Shown here in pieces: positions 1-8,152 of a DNA stretch of 58,037 bases (positions are counted from its first letter, which is position 1; every line of letters starts with the position of its first letter). Below the pieces are notes generated by a model, which had not been told where the DNA came from, made no database searches, and worked only from the letters and a program-made list of their open reading frames with translations. A program made the translations under genes and the position numbers. Source of the stretch: DATLXH01 sp035576005 (GTDB lineage Bacteria; Acidobacteriota; Thermoanaerobaculia; Gp7-AA8); contig DATLXH010000106.1 of the NCBI GenBank assembly GCA_035576005.1, forward strand, positions 1 to 58,037, in the 5' to 3' direction.

Positions 1-123
1 TCAGGCGACGACCACAACATGCACACGTTCATGTGCATGTCGCGCTCGCGACTCGCCAACTGCCTCCTCAATCATGCGATCGAGAACATTTTCCACAGGT
101 TTACGGCACTTCGACATGACAGT

Positions 124-138
124 GTGAGAAATGCGGGT
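124..138. repeat. Single terminus of the TA-flanked palindromic repeat family
   Basis: The string GTGAGAAATGCGGGT followed by TA matches the right end of the full palindromic elements described elsewhere in this window. Only one end is visible here; the partner end is either lost or lies outside the window. The TA plus the terminal base of the element forms the TAA stop codon of hutI on the minus strand. The first 120 bases of the window otherwise hold nothing that can be supported. Confidence 0.6.
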
Positions 139-1418
139 TAAGGACGAAGGTCGGGCATGAGTGTGCCCCCCTTTACGACATGAGCCCCATCCCGGAAGAC
201 GTCTCTTACGAGGTTGACCCCGAAGTGATAGACGAGATGAAGATAGCTCGGCGCGTCGAGGAGCATGAGGTCGGCACTCTTCCCCGTCTCCACGGAACCC
301 GTCTCGCCGGCCAGGCCGAGGGAAAACGCGCCGTTGATGGTGGCGGCGGTGATCGCTTCTTCCACCGTGAGCTTCATCTGAATGACGCCGAGCAGGATGG
401 CGGCCTGCATCGACTCTGTCATCGATGAGCCGGGGTTGCAGTCAGTGGACAACGAGATGATGCCTCCCCTCTCGAGAAAGGCTCGAGCCGGCGCGTATCG
501 ATCTGTCATGAGGAAAAAGCTGGTGCATGGCAGCAGGTTCGCGACGGTGTCGGATGCCGCAAGCCTCGCGATGCCTTCTTCTGAAACATGCATCAGGTGG
601 TCAGCCGACGCGGCGCCGACCTCGACCGCCAATGCCGCGCCTCCCTGGTCGCTGAACTCGTCGGCGTGGACCCTCGGTCGGAGGCCCACTGCCGCTCCCG
701 CGCGAAGAATCTGCTCCCCCTGCTCCCGAGTGAAGACTCCTTCCTCCACGAAGACGTCGTTGTAGCGTGCGAGCCCTGCCCGCGCAACCTCCGGCAGAAT
801 CTCCTCACAAACAAGGCGAACATATTCAGCTCTCTCAGCCCCGCTGCTGCATTCGGGTGGAAAGTCGTGGGCGGCAAGACATGTAGCCACCAGACGGACG
901 GGAGTGCTTGCCGCCGCGCTCCGGATCGCAGTGAGCTGTTTCAGCTCATCTCGAAGGGACAGTCCATACCCACTCTTGGCCTCGGCGCTCGTGGTTCCGT
1001 GGAGTGCCATCGTGCCCGTGCGGAGGGTCACAAGCTGGGAGAGCTCGTCATGAGAGGCGGCCCGGGTTGCGCGTACCGTGGACGCGATTCCTCCGCCGAG
1101 AGCCGCGATCTGCTGATAGGTCTCACCTTGGAGCCGGCGATTGAACTCCGACTCTCTGTACCCCGCAAACGGGAGATGAGTATGCGTGTCGACGAAGCCT
1201 GGAAGCGCGGTGGCCCGCCGAGCATCGAAGTCCTCGCTTATGCGCGATCGTAGATCCGGCGGCATCTGATTTTCACTACCGACGAATGCAAACATGCCGT
1301 TCTCGATGACGATCACCGGATTGTCCAGGATGAAGAGCGTGGCCGCGCTTACACCGCGCACGCCCGTCGTACCGAGTGGTGTGGCAACCTGGGAGAGGTT
1401 CCTGATAAGGAGCGTCAT
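138..1418 (-). CDS. hutI: Imidazolonepropionase (HutI)
   Basis: HutI hydrolyses 4-imidazolone-5-propanoate to N-formimino-L-glutamate in the cytosolic histidine degradation pathway. The 426-residue protein has the amidohydrolase metal motif DTHTH near residues 78-82, a later RVHADEF metal-ligand segment, SADHLMH, and LSTDCNPGSS towards the C-terminus. An in-frame reading continues 40 codons further upstream, but that part crosses a palindromic repeat; the chosen ATG starts MTLLIRNLSQ, as expected for the family, and has AGGA upstream. No other hut gene is visible, so the rest of the pathway must lie elsewhere or beyond the left edge. Its TAA stop sits exactly at the end of a dispersed repeat. 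Confidence 0.93.
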   Translation of the reverse strand: MTLLIRNLSQVATPLGTTGVRGVSAATLFILDNPVIVIENGMFAFVGSENQMPPDLRSRISEDFDARRATALPGFVDTHTHLPFAGYRESEFNRRLQGETYQQIAALGGGIASTVRATRAASHDELSQLVTLRTGTMALHGTTSAEAKSGYGLSLRDELKQLTAIRSAAASTPVRLVATCLAAHDFPPECSSGAERAEYVRLVCEEILPEVARAGLARYNDVFVEEGVFTREQGEQILRAGAAVGLRPRVHADEFSDQGGAALAVEVGAASADHLMHVSEEGIARLAASDTVANLLPCTSFFLMTDRYAPARAFLERGGIISLSTDCNPGSSMTESMQAAILLGVIQMKLTVEEAITAATINGAFSLGLAGETGSVETGKSADLMLLDAPSYLHLVYHFGVNLVRDVFRDGAHVVKGGTLMPDLRP

Positions 1419-1457
1419 CCGATCATCCTGCGAAGACAACAACAGGGAGCGCCGCGT

Positions 1458-1536
1458 GTGGCCGGACAGCTCCAATGCCCGGGGTACTTCCCCCGACCCT
1501 GGCTCCGGCGCGCCGGACATTGGAGTGTCCGGCCAC
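1458..1536. repeat. 79-bp inverted repeat, copy A (GTGGCCGGACA family)
   Basis: The ends are GTGGCCGGACA and TGTCCGGCCAC, with inner dyads around CCAATG / CATTGG. A second copy of exactly the same length is at 49921-49999. It lies between the DivIVA-type gene and hutI. The dyads could fold as a hairpin in RNA or DNA. No coding content. Confidence 0.7.
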
Positions 1537-1561
1537 AACGGGGAGGCAGCGAGTACAAACG

Positions 1562-2068
1562 TCAGAGCGACTCACTCGTCTTTCTGTACAGCTGGGTGAT
1601 GGGAAGCTCGTTTGCTTCCTCTTCAGCATCGAGCATGACGAGTTGCTGGAACGTTGCAAGCGTGGCTGTGAGCTTGTTCCGGGCAGCCTTGCGCTCGATC
1701 TTCAGCTCCTGGATCGATCGCTCGAGATCCCCTACCCTGCTCATCGCATGTCCTACGACGCGCTCCGAGATCAGCTCAGCGTCCTTGACGATGAGCTCAG
1801 CTTCCTTTCGCGCGTTCGCACGGACCTCTTCAGACACTTTCTGTGCGGAAAGAAGTGTGTCTTTGAGGATCCGTTCTCGTTCGGAGTTCTCGGCGATCTC
1901 CTCGAAGATGCGCGTGTTCTCACGACTGAGCCGGTCGACATCGCGCAGGAGCCGTTCGAGCTCTTCAGCCACGAGGTGCAGATAGCCGCGAACCTCGTCG
2001 ACCGAATAACCTTTCAAAGTCTTGCTGAAGACCTGCTTCTGGATTTCCAGTGGCGTCATTCCGTACAT
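1562..2068 (-). CDS. divIVA: DivIVA-domain protein
   Basis: A 168-residue protein whose N-terminus (MTPLEIQKQVFSKTLKGYSV, about residues 4-23) is the DivIVA membrane-curvature domain; the remainder is strongly charged coiled coil. DivIVA-type proteins oligomerise at curved membrane and recruit division or wall-growth factors. The start is the ATG preceded by GGAGG at about 5 nt; a GTG directly before it, or the ATG four codons later, is also possible. It is the third gene of a minus-strand group yggS-yggT-divIVA, an order known from Gram-positive division clusters and also met in several Gram-negative phyla. The role in division or polarity here is inferred. Confidence 0.82.
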   Translation of the reverse strand: MYGMTPLEIQKQVFSKTLKGYSVDEVRGYLHLVAEELERLLRDVDRLSRENTRIFEEIAENSERERILKDTLLSAQKVSEEVRANARKEAELIVKDAELISERVVGHAMSRVGDLERSIQELKIERKAARNKLTATLATFQQLVMLDAEEEANELPITQLYRKTSESL

Positions 2069-2134
2069 CACACCCTCCGCACTCCGCGAACGTTCTGCCA
2101 GAAATCAAAGGTCGTACGTCCGACTCTGTCGACC

Positions 2135-2476
2135 TCAACCGAAAAGTATAGGCCCGAACGCCAGTCTGACAAAAGTTCGAAGCATATAAATCACGAGCAG
2201 CAGAAGCATGGGCGACCAGTCGATCCCTCCGGTTTTGTACGCGGGCAGGATCCTTCGGAACGGCCGCAGCAACGGACTCATGGCCCGGGATAGTGCCTCG
2301 TCGATCTGGCTCAGGATGGAGAAAGCGGAGCGGTAGCGCCACCGGAAGGAGCTTTGCGCGGCGAACAGCATCAACCACGAAAGAATCACCCAGACGAAGA
2401 CCAGCCATTGAATTCCGGAGAGAACCCAATCGAGGCCGAGGAAGAGTGTTTGCGCGAAGGCACTACCCACCTGCAT
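2135..2476 (-). CDS. YggT-family membrane protein
   Basis: A 113-residue integral membrane protein with two hydrophobic segments (about residues 8-40 and 88-110) separated by a basic loop, typical of the YggT/CCB3 family. Its function is not firmly established; relatives have been linked to osmotic tolerance and, in chloroplasts, to haem attachment. It overlaps the end of the YggS gene by 14 nt and precedes the DivIVA gene by about 65 nt, so the three are probably co-transcribed. The conserved pairing with YggS and DivIVA supports the assignment more than any single motif. Confidence 0.8.
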   Translation of the reverse strand: MQVGSAFAQTLFLGLDWVLSGIQWLVFVWVILSWLMLFAAQSSFRWRYRSAFSILSQIDEALSRAMSPLLRPFRRILPAYKTGGIDWSPMLLLLVIYMLRTFVRLAFGPILFG

Positions 2477-3161
2477 TGCTGCTCCGTGTCCCGAAGATTC
2501 CTCGTCCGACTCGAATGACCGTCGCGCCTTCTTCGATCGCGACGTCGAAATCGTCGCTCATGCCGATTGACAGCGCTCTGAAGGAGTCGGAAAGATCTCG
2601 ACGCAACTCTTCATGAAGCGCCCTGAGCTTCCGAAAGTAGAGCCGCGTTTCTTCTGCGGGTCCGAACGGTGGAATCGCCATGAGGCCGGTCAGGGCGACA
2701 TGGGGAAGTGCCGCCACCTGAGAGGCCAACTTCCCTGCATCGCGCATTTCGATTCCACCCTTCTGAGGTTCTGACCCGACGTTCACCTGAATGAAAAGCT
2801 CGACCATGCGTCCCGCAATTTCAGACTCACGCGCAATCCTGGTGGCGAGAGAGAGGGAATCGACGGTCTGAATGACATCGAACATCGCCACGGCAGGTTT
2901 GACCTTGTTGGATTGCAGACTCCCGATCAGATGAAGACGAGGCTTCGATGCGAGGAGGTCGAGTTTCGAACGCATCTCCTGAACACGATTCTCGCCGATG
3001 TCCGACACGCCTGCACGGACTGCTGAATCGATCGCTTCGACAGGAAACGTCTTCGAGACAGCGACAAGAAGCACATCCTTCCGCGCCCGGCCGCTCCGTT
3101 GACATGCGGCCGAGATTCTCTTCTCGACCAGATCGAGATTCGTGGCGATGCTGGGTTCCAT
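2463..3161 (-). CDS. YggS-family pyridoxal-phosphate homeostasis protein
   Basis: A PLP-binding barrel protein of about 232 residues that buffers free pyridoxal phosphate in the cytosol. The PLP lysine is in VAVSKTFP (about residue 37); other family blocks are IGENRVQE, LHLIGSLQSNK, FIQVNVG, LMAIPPFG and LSIGMSDDFDVAIEEG. An open frame runs 35 codons further upstream, but its first ATG falls inside a palindromic repeat and the extra segment is acidic and not family-like; I therefore chose the internal ATG giving MEPSIATNLD, although its ribosome site is weak. First gene of the yggS-yggT-divIVA group. Confidence 0.85.
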   Translation of the reverse strand: MEPSIATNLDLVEKRISAACQRSGRARKDVLLVAVSKTFPVEAIDSAVRAGVSDIGENRVQEMRSKLDLLASKPRLHLIGSLQSNKVKPAVAMFDVIQTVDSLSLATRIARESEIAGRMVELFIQVNVGSEPQKGGIEMRDAGKLASQVAALPHVALTGLMAIPPFGPAEETRLYFRKLRALHEELRRDLSDSFRALSIGMSDDFDVAIEEGATVIRVGRGIFGTRSSNAGG

Positions 3162-3261
3162 TTCTGATGGCTCTTCTTCGTCGAACGTCATGTCGGCGTG
3201 ATCGGAAAATGTGTCATCCTCAGTCGCGGCAATTTGCCGTACATCCGCTTCGAGCGACTCC

Positions 3262-3372
3262 GTCATCCTGAGGAGCGCCTTTCGCGACGAAGGATCTCAG
3301 AATGCGACGCTGTGCAATCAGCATCTGCCCACCTTGAGATCCTTCGTCGCAAGAAGCGCTCCTCAGGATGAC
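3262..3372. repeat. 111-bp palindromic repeat (GTCATCCTGAG family), copy 1
   Basis: The 17-base arms GTCATCCTGAGGAGCGC and its reverse complement enclose the inner dyad GACGAAGGATCTCA / TGAGATCCTTCGTC. A second copy lies at 55109-55209. It sits just upstream of YggS, and a possible upstream ATG of YggS falls inside it. Together with the next repeat it fills the roughly 450-base gap before the RNase H gene; nothing else is seen there. Confidence 0.75.
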
Positions 3373-3433
3373 GGGCATGTCATCACCGCCTCACCGTTAC
3401 GGAGGCAACCCTTTCGCGACGACACCTTCCTTA

Positions 3434-3613
3434 ACCCGTATTTCTCACAGACCTTCGCCGTGGGACGACGGATAGCGGCCTGTCTGCTTCGCTGCACGGC
3501 AATTTCGCTCCTTGACATAGTGTCGACTATGCCTTCGTCGCAAAATCGCCCTGCGCCTCGCACCCAAGCCACTCTCCGCCGTCTCACGACAAAGGTCTGT
3601 GAGAAATGCGGGT
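3434..3613. repeat. Full TA-flanked palindromic element, copy 1 (180 bp)
   Basis: An imperfect inverted repeat with ends ACCCGTATTTCTCACAG and CTGTGAGAAATGCGGGT. About 45 bases at each end are nearly perfect reverse complements; the middle arms are related but diverged and meet at a TAGTGTCGACTATG centre. TA flanks both ends (3432-3433 and 3614-3615), as expected for a TA target duplication. The right-hand TA plus the terminal base is the TAA stop of the RNase H gene on the minus strand. No open reading frame of its own is credible, so it looks non-autonomous. Confidence 0.85.
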
Positions 3614-4089
3614 TAACCGCCATCGCGGAAGCGCTCGACGACCTTTCCGTCTCCGCGATCGACGGCAACATTCGCCAGCCTGTCAGCCTCTTTGTTTCCG
3701 GCCCGCAACGTGTGCCGGATCGAGAAGCGTTGAAAGGTCCGGCTCAGTTCTTTTGCCTGCCTGAAAAGAGGAATCAGATTGGGGTGTTTCACCCTGTAAC
3801 TGCCGAGCATCTGATTGACGAGGAGAAGAGAGTCGGAAACGACCTCGAGCTCGGTTGCGCCCTCCGCCCTGGCGATCGCAAGCGCCTCGATGAGGCCTGC
3901 GTACTCAGCGACATTATTCGTTGTGCGACCGATGAACCCTGACGCTTCGATCGTCTCACCGGCCTGGGTACGCAGAAACGCGCCATAACCGGATGGTCCT
4001 GGATTTCCACGCGAAGCGCCGTCCACGAAGGCAACAATCTTCAGGAGGCCAGCCTCTCGAGATACAGGATCCGCTTGCAACTCTCGCAC
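3613..4089 (-). CDS. RNase HI-family ribonuclease
   Basis: RNase H cuts the RNA strand of RNA-DNA hybrids. The four acidic metal ligands are visible: D23 in AFVDGASRGNPG, E62 in NNVAEYAGL, D86 in VVSDSLLLVNQ and D136 in GNKEADRLAN. The length (up to 158 residues) suits the compact RNase HI type. The start is uncertain: a GTG at the upstream end overlaps the zinc-ribbon gene by about 49 nt, while the conserved fold only begins near LLKIVAFVDG, where a CTG overlaps the previous stop. The overlap suggests coupling with the zinc-ribbon gene. The last codon runs directly into a palindromic element that supplies the stop. Confidence 0.85.
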   Translation of the reverse strand: MRELQADPVSREAGLLKIVAFVDGASRGNPGPSGYGAFLRTQAGETIEASGFIGRTTNNVAEYAGLIEALAIARAEGATELEVVSDSLLLVNQMLGSYRVKHPNLIPLFRQAKELSRTFQRFSIRHTLRAGNKEADRLANVAVDRGDGKVVERFRDGG

Positions 4090-4751
4090 GTCACCGTCTC
4101 ACCACGCTTGATCTGCTGATTGGCCTGCGGCCGAATCCGCACTCGACACACGCCGCAGGACTGATTGATGACCCTGGCCATCGCAAGGCCCTGCCGCTGC
4201 ACGAGGATGCGCTTGAACTGGTTCAGTGGGCCGGGCGGAATCCGCTCTTCCATGACCGACGCCTGACCGCGGAGCTTTTCGACCTCGGCTCTCAACTCTC
4301 CAAGGGAAGCCTGCCACGCGTTGTAGCTCTCGGTGTGTCTGGCCTTGAGCTCCTCGTGCGGTGCCTTGTCGGTTTCGATCCTGGCTTTCACGTCCTCGAT
4401 CTCGCCCATGCTCGCGAGTAGTGAATCCTCGCGCTCCTTGACCAGCTTGCGGGCTACGTCGATCTCTTTCCAGGCGGCGGCGTACTGCTGCTGATTCTTC
4501 ACCTGCATCAACTGCCCCTGATACTTTTTGAGGAGCTCCTGATTGTCCTGAAGCTCCCGCTCGATCGCGCGCCTCTCTGCTGCCAGCTGATCGATTTTCT
4601 GGGCCGACGAGGCGAGCATCGCTTCGCCCTTCTGAAAGTCATCGTCGATCTCGGCGAAAGACTCCGGCTTGACTGACAGGAGACGTTCTTTCTCAGCAAG
4701 TTGCGACAAAACGCTCTGGAGCTCCCAGAGTTGATCGACTACTTGAGTCAA
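4041..4751 (-). CDS. Coiled-coil protein with C4 zinc ribbon (CT398/HP0958 type)
   Basis: About 236 residues. The first 170 or so are an extended charged coiled coil (for example LAAERRAIERELQDNQELLK); the C-terminus carries CGVC and CESC pairs of a C4 zinc ribbon. This is the architecture of the CT398/HP0958 family, whose members bind RNA or assembly factors. I chose a TTG start because GGAGG lies 5 nt before it; another TTG four codons earlier has no ribosome site. The gene overlaps the RNase H gene downstream, a pairing that suggests a nucleic-acid-related role, which is inference. Confidence 0.8.
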   Translation of the reverse strand: MTQVVDQLWELQSVLSQLAEKERLLSVKPESFAEIDDDFQKGEAMLASSAQKIDQLAAERRAIERELQDNQELLKKYQGQLMQVKNQQQYAAAWKEIDVARKLVKEREDSLLASMGEIEDVKARIETDKAPHEELKARHTESYNAWQASLGELRAEVEKLRGQASVMEERIPPGPLNQFKRILVQRQGLAMARVINQSCGVCRVRIRPQANQQIKRGETVTCESCKRILYLERLAS

Positions 4752-4760
4752 CGACACCTC

Positions 4761-4796
4761 CAAAAAGAAAAAAGGCGTTCCACATGTGGAACGCCT
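4761..4796 (-). terminator. Rho-independent terminator after the tRNA
   Basis: A perfect 24-base palindrome made of AGGCGTTCCACA and its reverse complement is followed, on the minus strand, by TTTTTTCTTTTT. It lies about 115 bases after the tRNA and directly before the ribosome site of the zinc-ribbon gene, so it would end tRNA transcription and insulate that gene. Confidence 0.8.
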
Positions 4797-4912
4797 GGCT
4801 GATTTACGATTGCAGCTCTGCCCGGTTTAAAGGGGTTTCCGCCGCTGATGATGGAATGTGCTCGATACGCGAACCGAAGGCTCAAATTCATTTTCCTCTG
4901 CGCTGAAATCAG

Positions 4913-4988
4913 TGGTGGGTCCACCAGGATTCGAACCTGGGACCTGCCGGTTATGAGCCGGTAGCTCTAACCGCTGAGCTATGGACCC
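4913..4988 (-). tRNA. tRNA with anticodon CAT (Ile2 or elongator Met)
   Basis: A complete 76-base cloverleaf on the minus strand with encoded CCA. The acceptor stem is GGGTCCA / TGGACCC, the D stem GCTC / GAGC, the anticodon loop CTCATAA and the T arm carries GGTTCGAATCC. Anticodon CAT without the initiator-type 1:72 mismatch leaves elongator Met or Ile2 (read as AUA after lysidine modification). The short D loop AGCGGTTA resembles known Ile2 tRNAs more than Met, but this is not decisive. Position 27:43 reads A-C, a mismatch in the anticodon stem. Confidence 0.93.
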
Positions 4989-5100
4989 GGCGGGGCAGAG
5001 TCTACCACGCGTTTCCCGCGCGGGCGTTTCGAGATGGCCGGATTCGATGAGGTCAGCAACTACCCGAGCTACGCGTCCGGGAACCTGCAACAGCGGGAGA

Positions 5101-6225
5101 TTACTTGACTTCGACCCGGTCTCCCACCTGCATCGAGTAACGCATCTGAACGATGGTGCCTGTCGCAGTGCGCGATTCAGCGGTCAGCACTCCGATCTCC
5201 CCGAGGACCTGACGCGGGGTGCCTGCTGCAACGCCCTCGCGAAAGACCGTGAGAAAGTCGCCGGGCTGCACGAGGTCATCCTTACCAAGGTTGACCTCAA
5301 CGACGCCACCCTCGCCAAGCGCGTATCGGAAGTCCTTCGCGTTCACGATGTAGCCGTTGGCCTTCCCACTGTCGGGCGCGCACACGTCGGGCAGCGGAGT
5401 CAGACGCGCAAGAGGGATCGGCAGGACGGGCATCGGCTTGAGACGGTCTCCCACTCGGATATCACTGCAGGAGTTGGTCACGATCACGGTCGCCATGTCG
5501 CCCGTCACACAGAGCACCTTCGCTCTGCCGCGGTAGTCGTAATGCCTGCCGACGACCTGCTTCGTTTTCGGATGCTTCACCAGATGCTGGGGATCGACAA
5601 CCATGTAAGTCTCGCCCGCGACAAGACCCGCCGCGACACTGCCGCTGACGTACATGATCTCCAGATCAGCCACACCAATCGACTGCTCGAGGCCGCGTCC
5701 TACGTACTTGACCTCAGTGTCCTCGAACGACGTGATGGTTGCAGGCATCGACTCGGAAGGATCTCCCAGATACCCCCAACAAAACAGGTCCGCTTCGTTG
5801 CCGAGCGGGAGCGGGCTTCGCCCCGCGGGAACGACCTCGGTAGTGGTGGTCTCTGCCGTTTCGCTCGTTGAAGACTGCGAGGTAGCGCCGGCTTCGCCCT
5901 GGACCAGAAGAGGATCCCCAGGGTAAATCCAGTGCGAGTCTGTGATGTAGGTGTTGGATTCCCAGAGCTGCGGCCAGAGGTACGCGTTTCCGTAATACTT
6001 GGCAGCCAGGTCCCAGAGCGTGTCGCCGCGGACGATCGTATGCACCTTGCTTCCCGGTGCGAACGTCGATGGGTCGGGAGGGTTGTAGGCGGTCCAGTGA
6101 TCGCCGACGCGATGGAGATTGCGGGGAGGCTTCGTGGCCTTCGCCTTTCTCGGCGCGGCTGCCAGAGGAAATGCGATTAAAAGCAGGAGAACGGGAACCA
6201 CCACCCTACGCACACCACTGACCAT
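5101..6225 (-). CDS. Secreted LysM-domain protein
   Basis: A 374-residue protein. Residues 1-25 form a signal peptide (basic start, then VVVPVLLLLIAFPLAAA). One LysM peptidoglycan-binding domain spans about residues 62-108 (HTIVRGDTLWDLAAKYYGNA onwards, ending with IYPGDPLLV). A Thr/Ser-rich linker follows, then about 230 residues rich in beta strands with no catalytic motif I can name. LysM proteins of this layout hold the envelope together or guide wall enzymes. The chosen ATG is preceded by GGGAGGGG; an upstream ATG 11 codons earlier lacks such a site. It lies next to a lytic transglycosylase gene on the same strand. Confidence 0.82.
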   Translation of the reverse strand: MVSGVRRVVVPVLLLLIAFPLAAAPRKAKATKPPRNLHRVGDHWTAYNPPDPSTFAPGSKVHTIVRGDTLWDLAAKYYGNAYLWPQLWESNTYITDSHWIYPGDPLLVQGEAGATSQSSTSETAETTTTEVVPAGRSPLPLGNEADLFCWGYLGDPSESMPATITSFEDTEVKYVGRGLEQSIGVADLEIMYVSGSVAAGLVAGETYMVVDPQHLVKHPKTKQVVGRHYDYRGRAKVLCVTGDMATVIVTNSCSDIRVGDRLKPMPVLPIPLARLTPLPDVCAPDSGKANGYIVNAKDFRYALGEGGVVEVNLGKDDLVQPGDFLTVFREGVAAGTPRQVLGEIGVLTAESRTATGTIVQMRYSMQVGDRVEVK

Positions 6226-6396
6226 TGTCCCCTCCCAGTTTGAGACCCGTAAGAGCAAAACTTAACGAAAAACTGCGATCGTGTCAAATGCAGGGGTGGT
6301 CAGGAGGGGTCTGAACAGACGATTCCACGCGTGGGGTTTTCGCTCTTTCAGGGGGCCTCGCCGCTCGGCGCCGGCGATCCAATCGTTGGGGGAAAC

Positions 6397-6427
6397 CCAA
6401 AAAGAAAGGCGCGCCGAGGCGCGCCTT
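6397..6427 (-). terminator. Rho-independent terminator after the lytic transglycosylase gene
   Basis: Stem AAGGCGCGCC / GGCGCGCCTT with a 2-base nominal loop is followed on the minus strand by TTTCTTTTTGGG. It lies about 40 bases after the transglycosylase stop and 170 bases before the LysM start, separating the two transcripts. Confidence 0.75.
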
Positions 6428-6467
6428 AGGGTAGGAAGCTTGTGAAGTCGTTTATGACGAATACGGG

Positions 6468-7352
6468 TTAACGGGACTCGTCGGACTCGCTCGCACCGGC
6501 GGTTTCGTTGTACTGCTTCAGCTCAGCGTTTCGCTTCTTGTAGTTTTTCATGACCTTCTTAACGTAGGTCTGCGTCTCGTTGTACGGCGGGATGCCACCG
6601 TATCGGCGTACCGTCCCCTCGCCAGCGTTGTAAGCAGCGATCGTGTTCGTCAGATCGCCGTTGAAACGTTTGTCGAGATATTTCAGGTACTTAACGCCAG
6701 CGTCAACGTTCTGGTCGGCGTCGTAGAGGTTGCTTGCACCCATCCAGCGACCGGTTTTCGGCATCAACTGCATCAGGCCCCGCGCACCGACGGGAGATCT
6801 CGCTGTTCGTTTGAAACGCGACTCTGCTTCGATCACCGCTGCAACGAGGTTCGGATCGACTTCGTACTTGGCGGCTTTCCGATGAATCAACGACCCGAAC
6901 GGGATGGTCGCATTGAAAAACTGTTCACTCATCGAGTCATTCATCAACGCCAGCTTTTTGCCGACAGTAAGACCTTCCCTGGCAATGACGCTATCGGCGA
7001 AAAGCTCACCTCCAAACAGGTCAAGCTGATCGGTCACATAGCGCTCGGGAAGCACGCGAGCAATCTTGAAAATCGAGTTCGCAGCGAAATCCCCGTTGAA
7101 ACGCGCGACCACCTTGGAGTCGTCTCCTCGCTGCTTGACGACTCTCACCTGATCGAGATCCTTCTGGACGAGGAAGTGGACACCGTTAAACGCCTCAGTC
7201 ACTCCGCCGACTGACAGCGCCGCGCCGAGAATGACGGTGAGCCCACGCCTGGTACGAATGAAAGCACTGTTCTTCGCGCTTCCTTTCTTAGCCCTGCGAG
7301 TGGCAAACCTGGATCTCAACACATCCACCAGGCCGCGCTTCGTTTTCGCCAT
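6468..7352 (-). CDS. Lytic transglycosylase (SLT domain), membrane anchored
   Basis: A 294-residue enzyme that cleaves the MurNAc-GlcNAc bond of peptidoglycan with formation of 1,6-anhydroMurNAc. A basic N-terminus (about 37 residues) is followed by one hydrophobic segment, a linker of about 90 residues, and the SLT domain from residue 150. Catalytic E177 sits in AAVIEAESRF; GARGLMQLMP, the AGVKYLKYL block and AAYNAGEGTVRRYGGIPPY complete the family motifs. A GAGGAGA ribosome site precedes the ATG. The TAA stop abuts a degraded copy of the dispersed repeat terminus (TAACCCGTATT). Confidence 0.9.
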   Translation of the reverse strand: MAKTKRGLVDVLRSRFATRRAKKGSAKNSAFIRTRRGLTVILGAALSVGGVTEAFNGVHFLVQKDLDQVRVVKQRGDDSKVVARFNGDFAANSIFKIARVLPERYVTDQLDLFGGELFADSVIAREGLTVGKKLALMNDSMSEQFFNATIPFGSLIHRKAAKYEVDPNLVAAVIEAESRFKRTARSPVGARGLMQLMPKTGRWMGASNLYDADQNVDAGVKYLKYLDKRFNGDLTNTIAAYNAGEGTVRRYGGIPPYNETQTYVKKVMKNYKKRNAELKQYNETAGASESDESR

Positions 7353-7518
7353 TCAGGTCTCCTCGTGTAGCAAACGCATTCAGTTCACGAATCGAACCAC
7401 ATGCGAAGACAATGTTATTTGACTCTGATCGCCTCCCAAAACGCCTCGTCCTGGGTGAATATTGCTGTGCGAGGCCTGATACATCGTGCCAACTATTAAA
7501 CTGAATAGCTTGAAGTAC

Positions 7519-8058
7519 TTACGAGAAGACTTCGGCACTGAATTTTTCGACGGAACAGGAGCTGCTCCTCCAGCAATCAGGGCTGAGGCCGGCTTTCCGG
7601 CAGGTCTGGGATAAAAACGTGTCCCGGTCCCATCCCAGATCGATCGCCACCTGGGGAAGCAGCAGTCCCGTTCGATGACCGTCACGGACGATGAGCCCGT
7701 CGCGGCCCACCTTGATGGAGTCGAAGTCCGTTACCGGCTCGACAGGACCCATAACCGAGATCTCCACCTCCAGCCCATCGAGCTCCGCGCGCGTCAGTGG
7801 CGGAAACCTCGGGTCCCGAAACGCGGCGCTCACCGCATTCCGGGCGACGGTCCGGTGGAGAGGGTCGGTCGAATGAATGGCCCCGATGCAGCCCCGAAGC
7901 TGCCCGCTCCTCTCCAACGTCACGAACGCACCGGCGTGCCGGCGGATGGCCTCCGAGGGAGAGTACTGGTCCGGATCGAACGGCTGGCGGTTCAGCGTCG
8001 CATGAATCGCTTCGCGCGCGATTGTCAGGAGCGTGCCGCGATCCCGTTGGGAGAGCAT
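7519..8058 (-). CDS. AMMECR1-domain protein (AmmeMemoRadiSam system protein A type)
   Basis: 179 residues, with the conserved AMMECR1 block LRGCIGAI (about residues 54-61), AAFRDPRFPPLT and VEISVMGP, and the end block RTGLLLPQVA then FLSQTCRKAGL. In many bacteria AMMECR1 proteins accompany a Memo-family protein and a radical SAM enzyme; neither is visible here, so the partners are missing or elsewhere. The biochemical activity of the family is unsettled. The 166 bases between this gene and the transglycosylase hold no gene or clear signal. Confidence 0.88.
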   Translation of the reverse strand: MLSQRDRGTLLTIAREAIHATLNRQPFDPDQYSPSEAIRRHAGAFVTLERSGQLRGCIGAIHSTDPLHRTVARNAVSAAFRDPRFPPLTRAELDGLEVEISVMGPVEPVTDFDSIKVGRDGLIVRDGHRTGLLLPQVAIDLGWDRDTFLSQTCRKAGLSPDCWRSSSCSVEKFSAEVFS

Positions 8059-8152
8059 CCGAAAGCACGAGATGCATTGAGCTTGCCCTGTGTGGCAGGA
8101 GCGACGAGTGCCGCCTGCATTCCGAACCTGTTCAAGGCTCGAGCACCTTCGC

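Noticed and set aside
1..117. A 38-codon minus-strand reading frame starting MSKCRKPVENVL, ending at the first base of the window.
   Set aside because: It has no ribosome site, low complexity at its end (HVVVVA) and no recognisable family; too short to support.
588..1253. Long plus-strand reading frames within hutI and similar antisense frames in other genes.
   Set aside because: They are explained by the high GC content and codon bias of the real genes on the other strand; no family motifs or ribosome sites.
3162..3266. The longer YggS start with 35 extra residues.
   Set aside because: The first ATG lies in a palindromic repeat and the extra residues are unlike the family; kept only as an alternative.
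7480..7510. A sigma-54-like TGGCACG box on the minus strand upstream of the transglycosylase gene.
   Set aside because: The -12 element (TTGC) is missing at the right distance.
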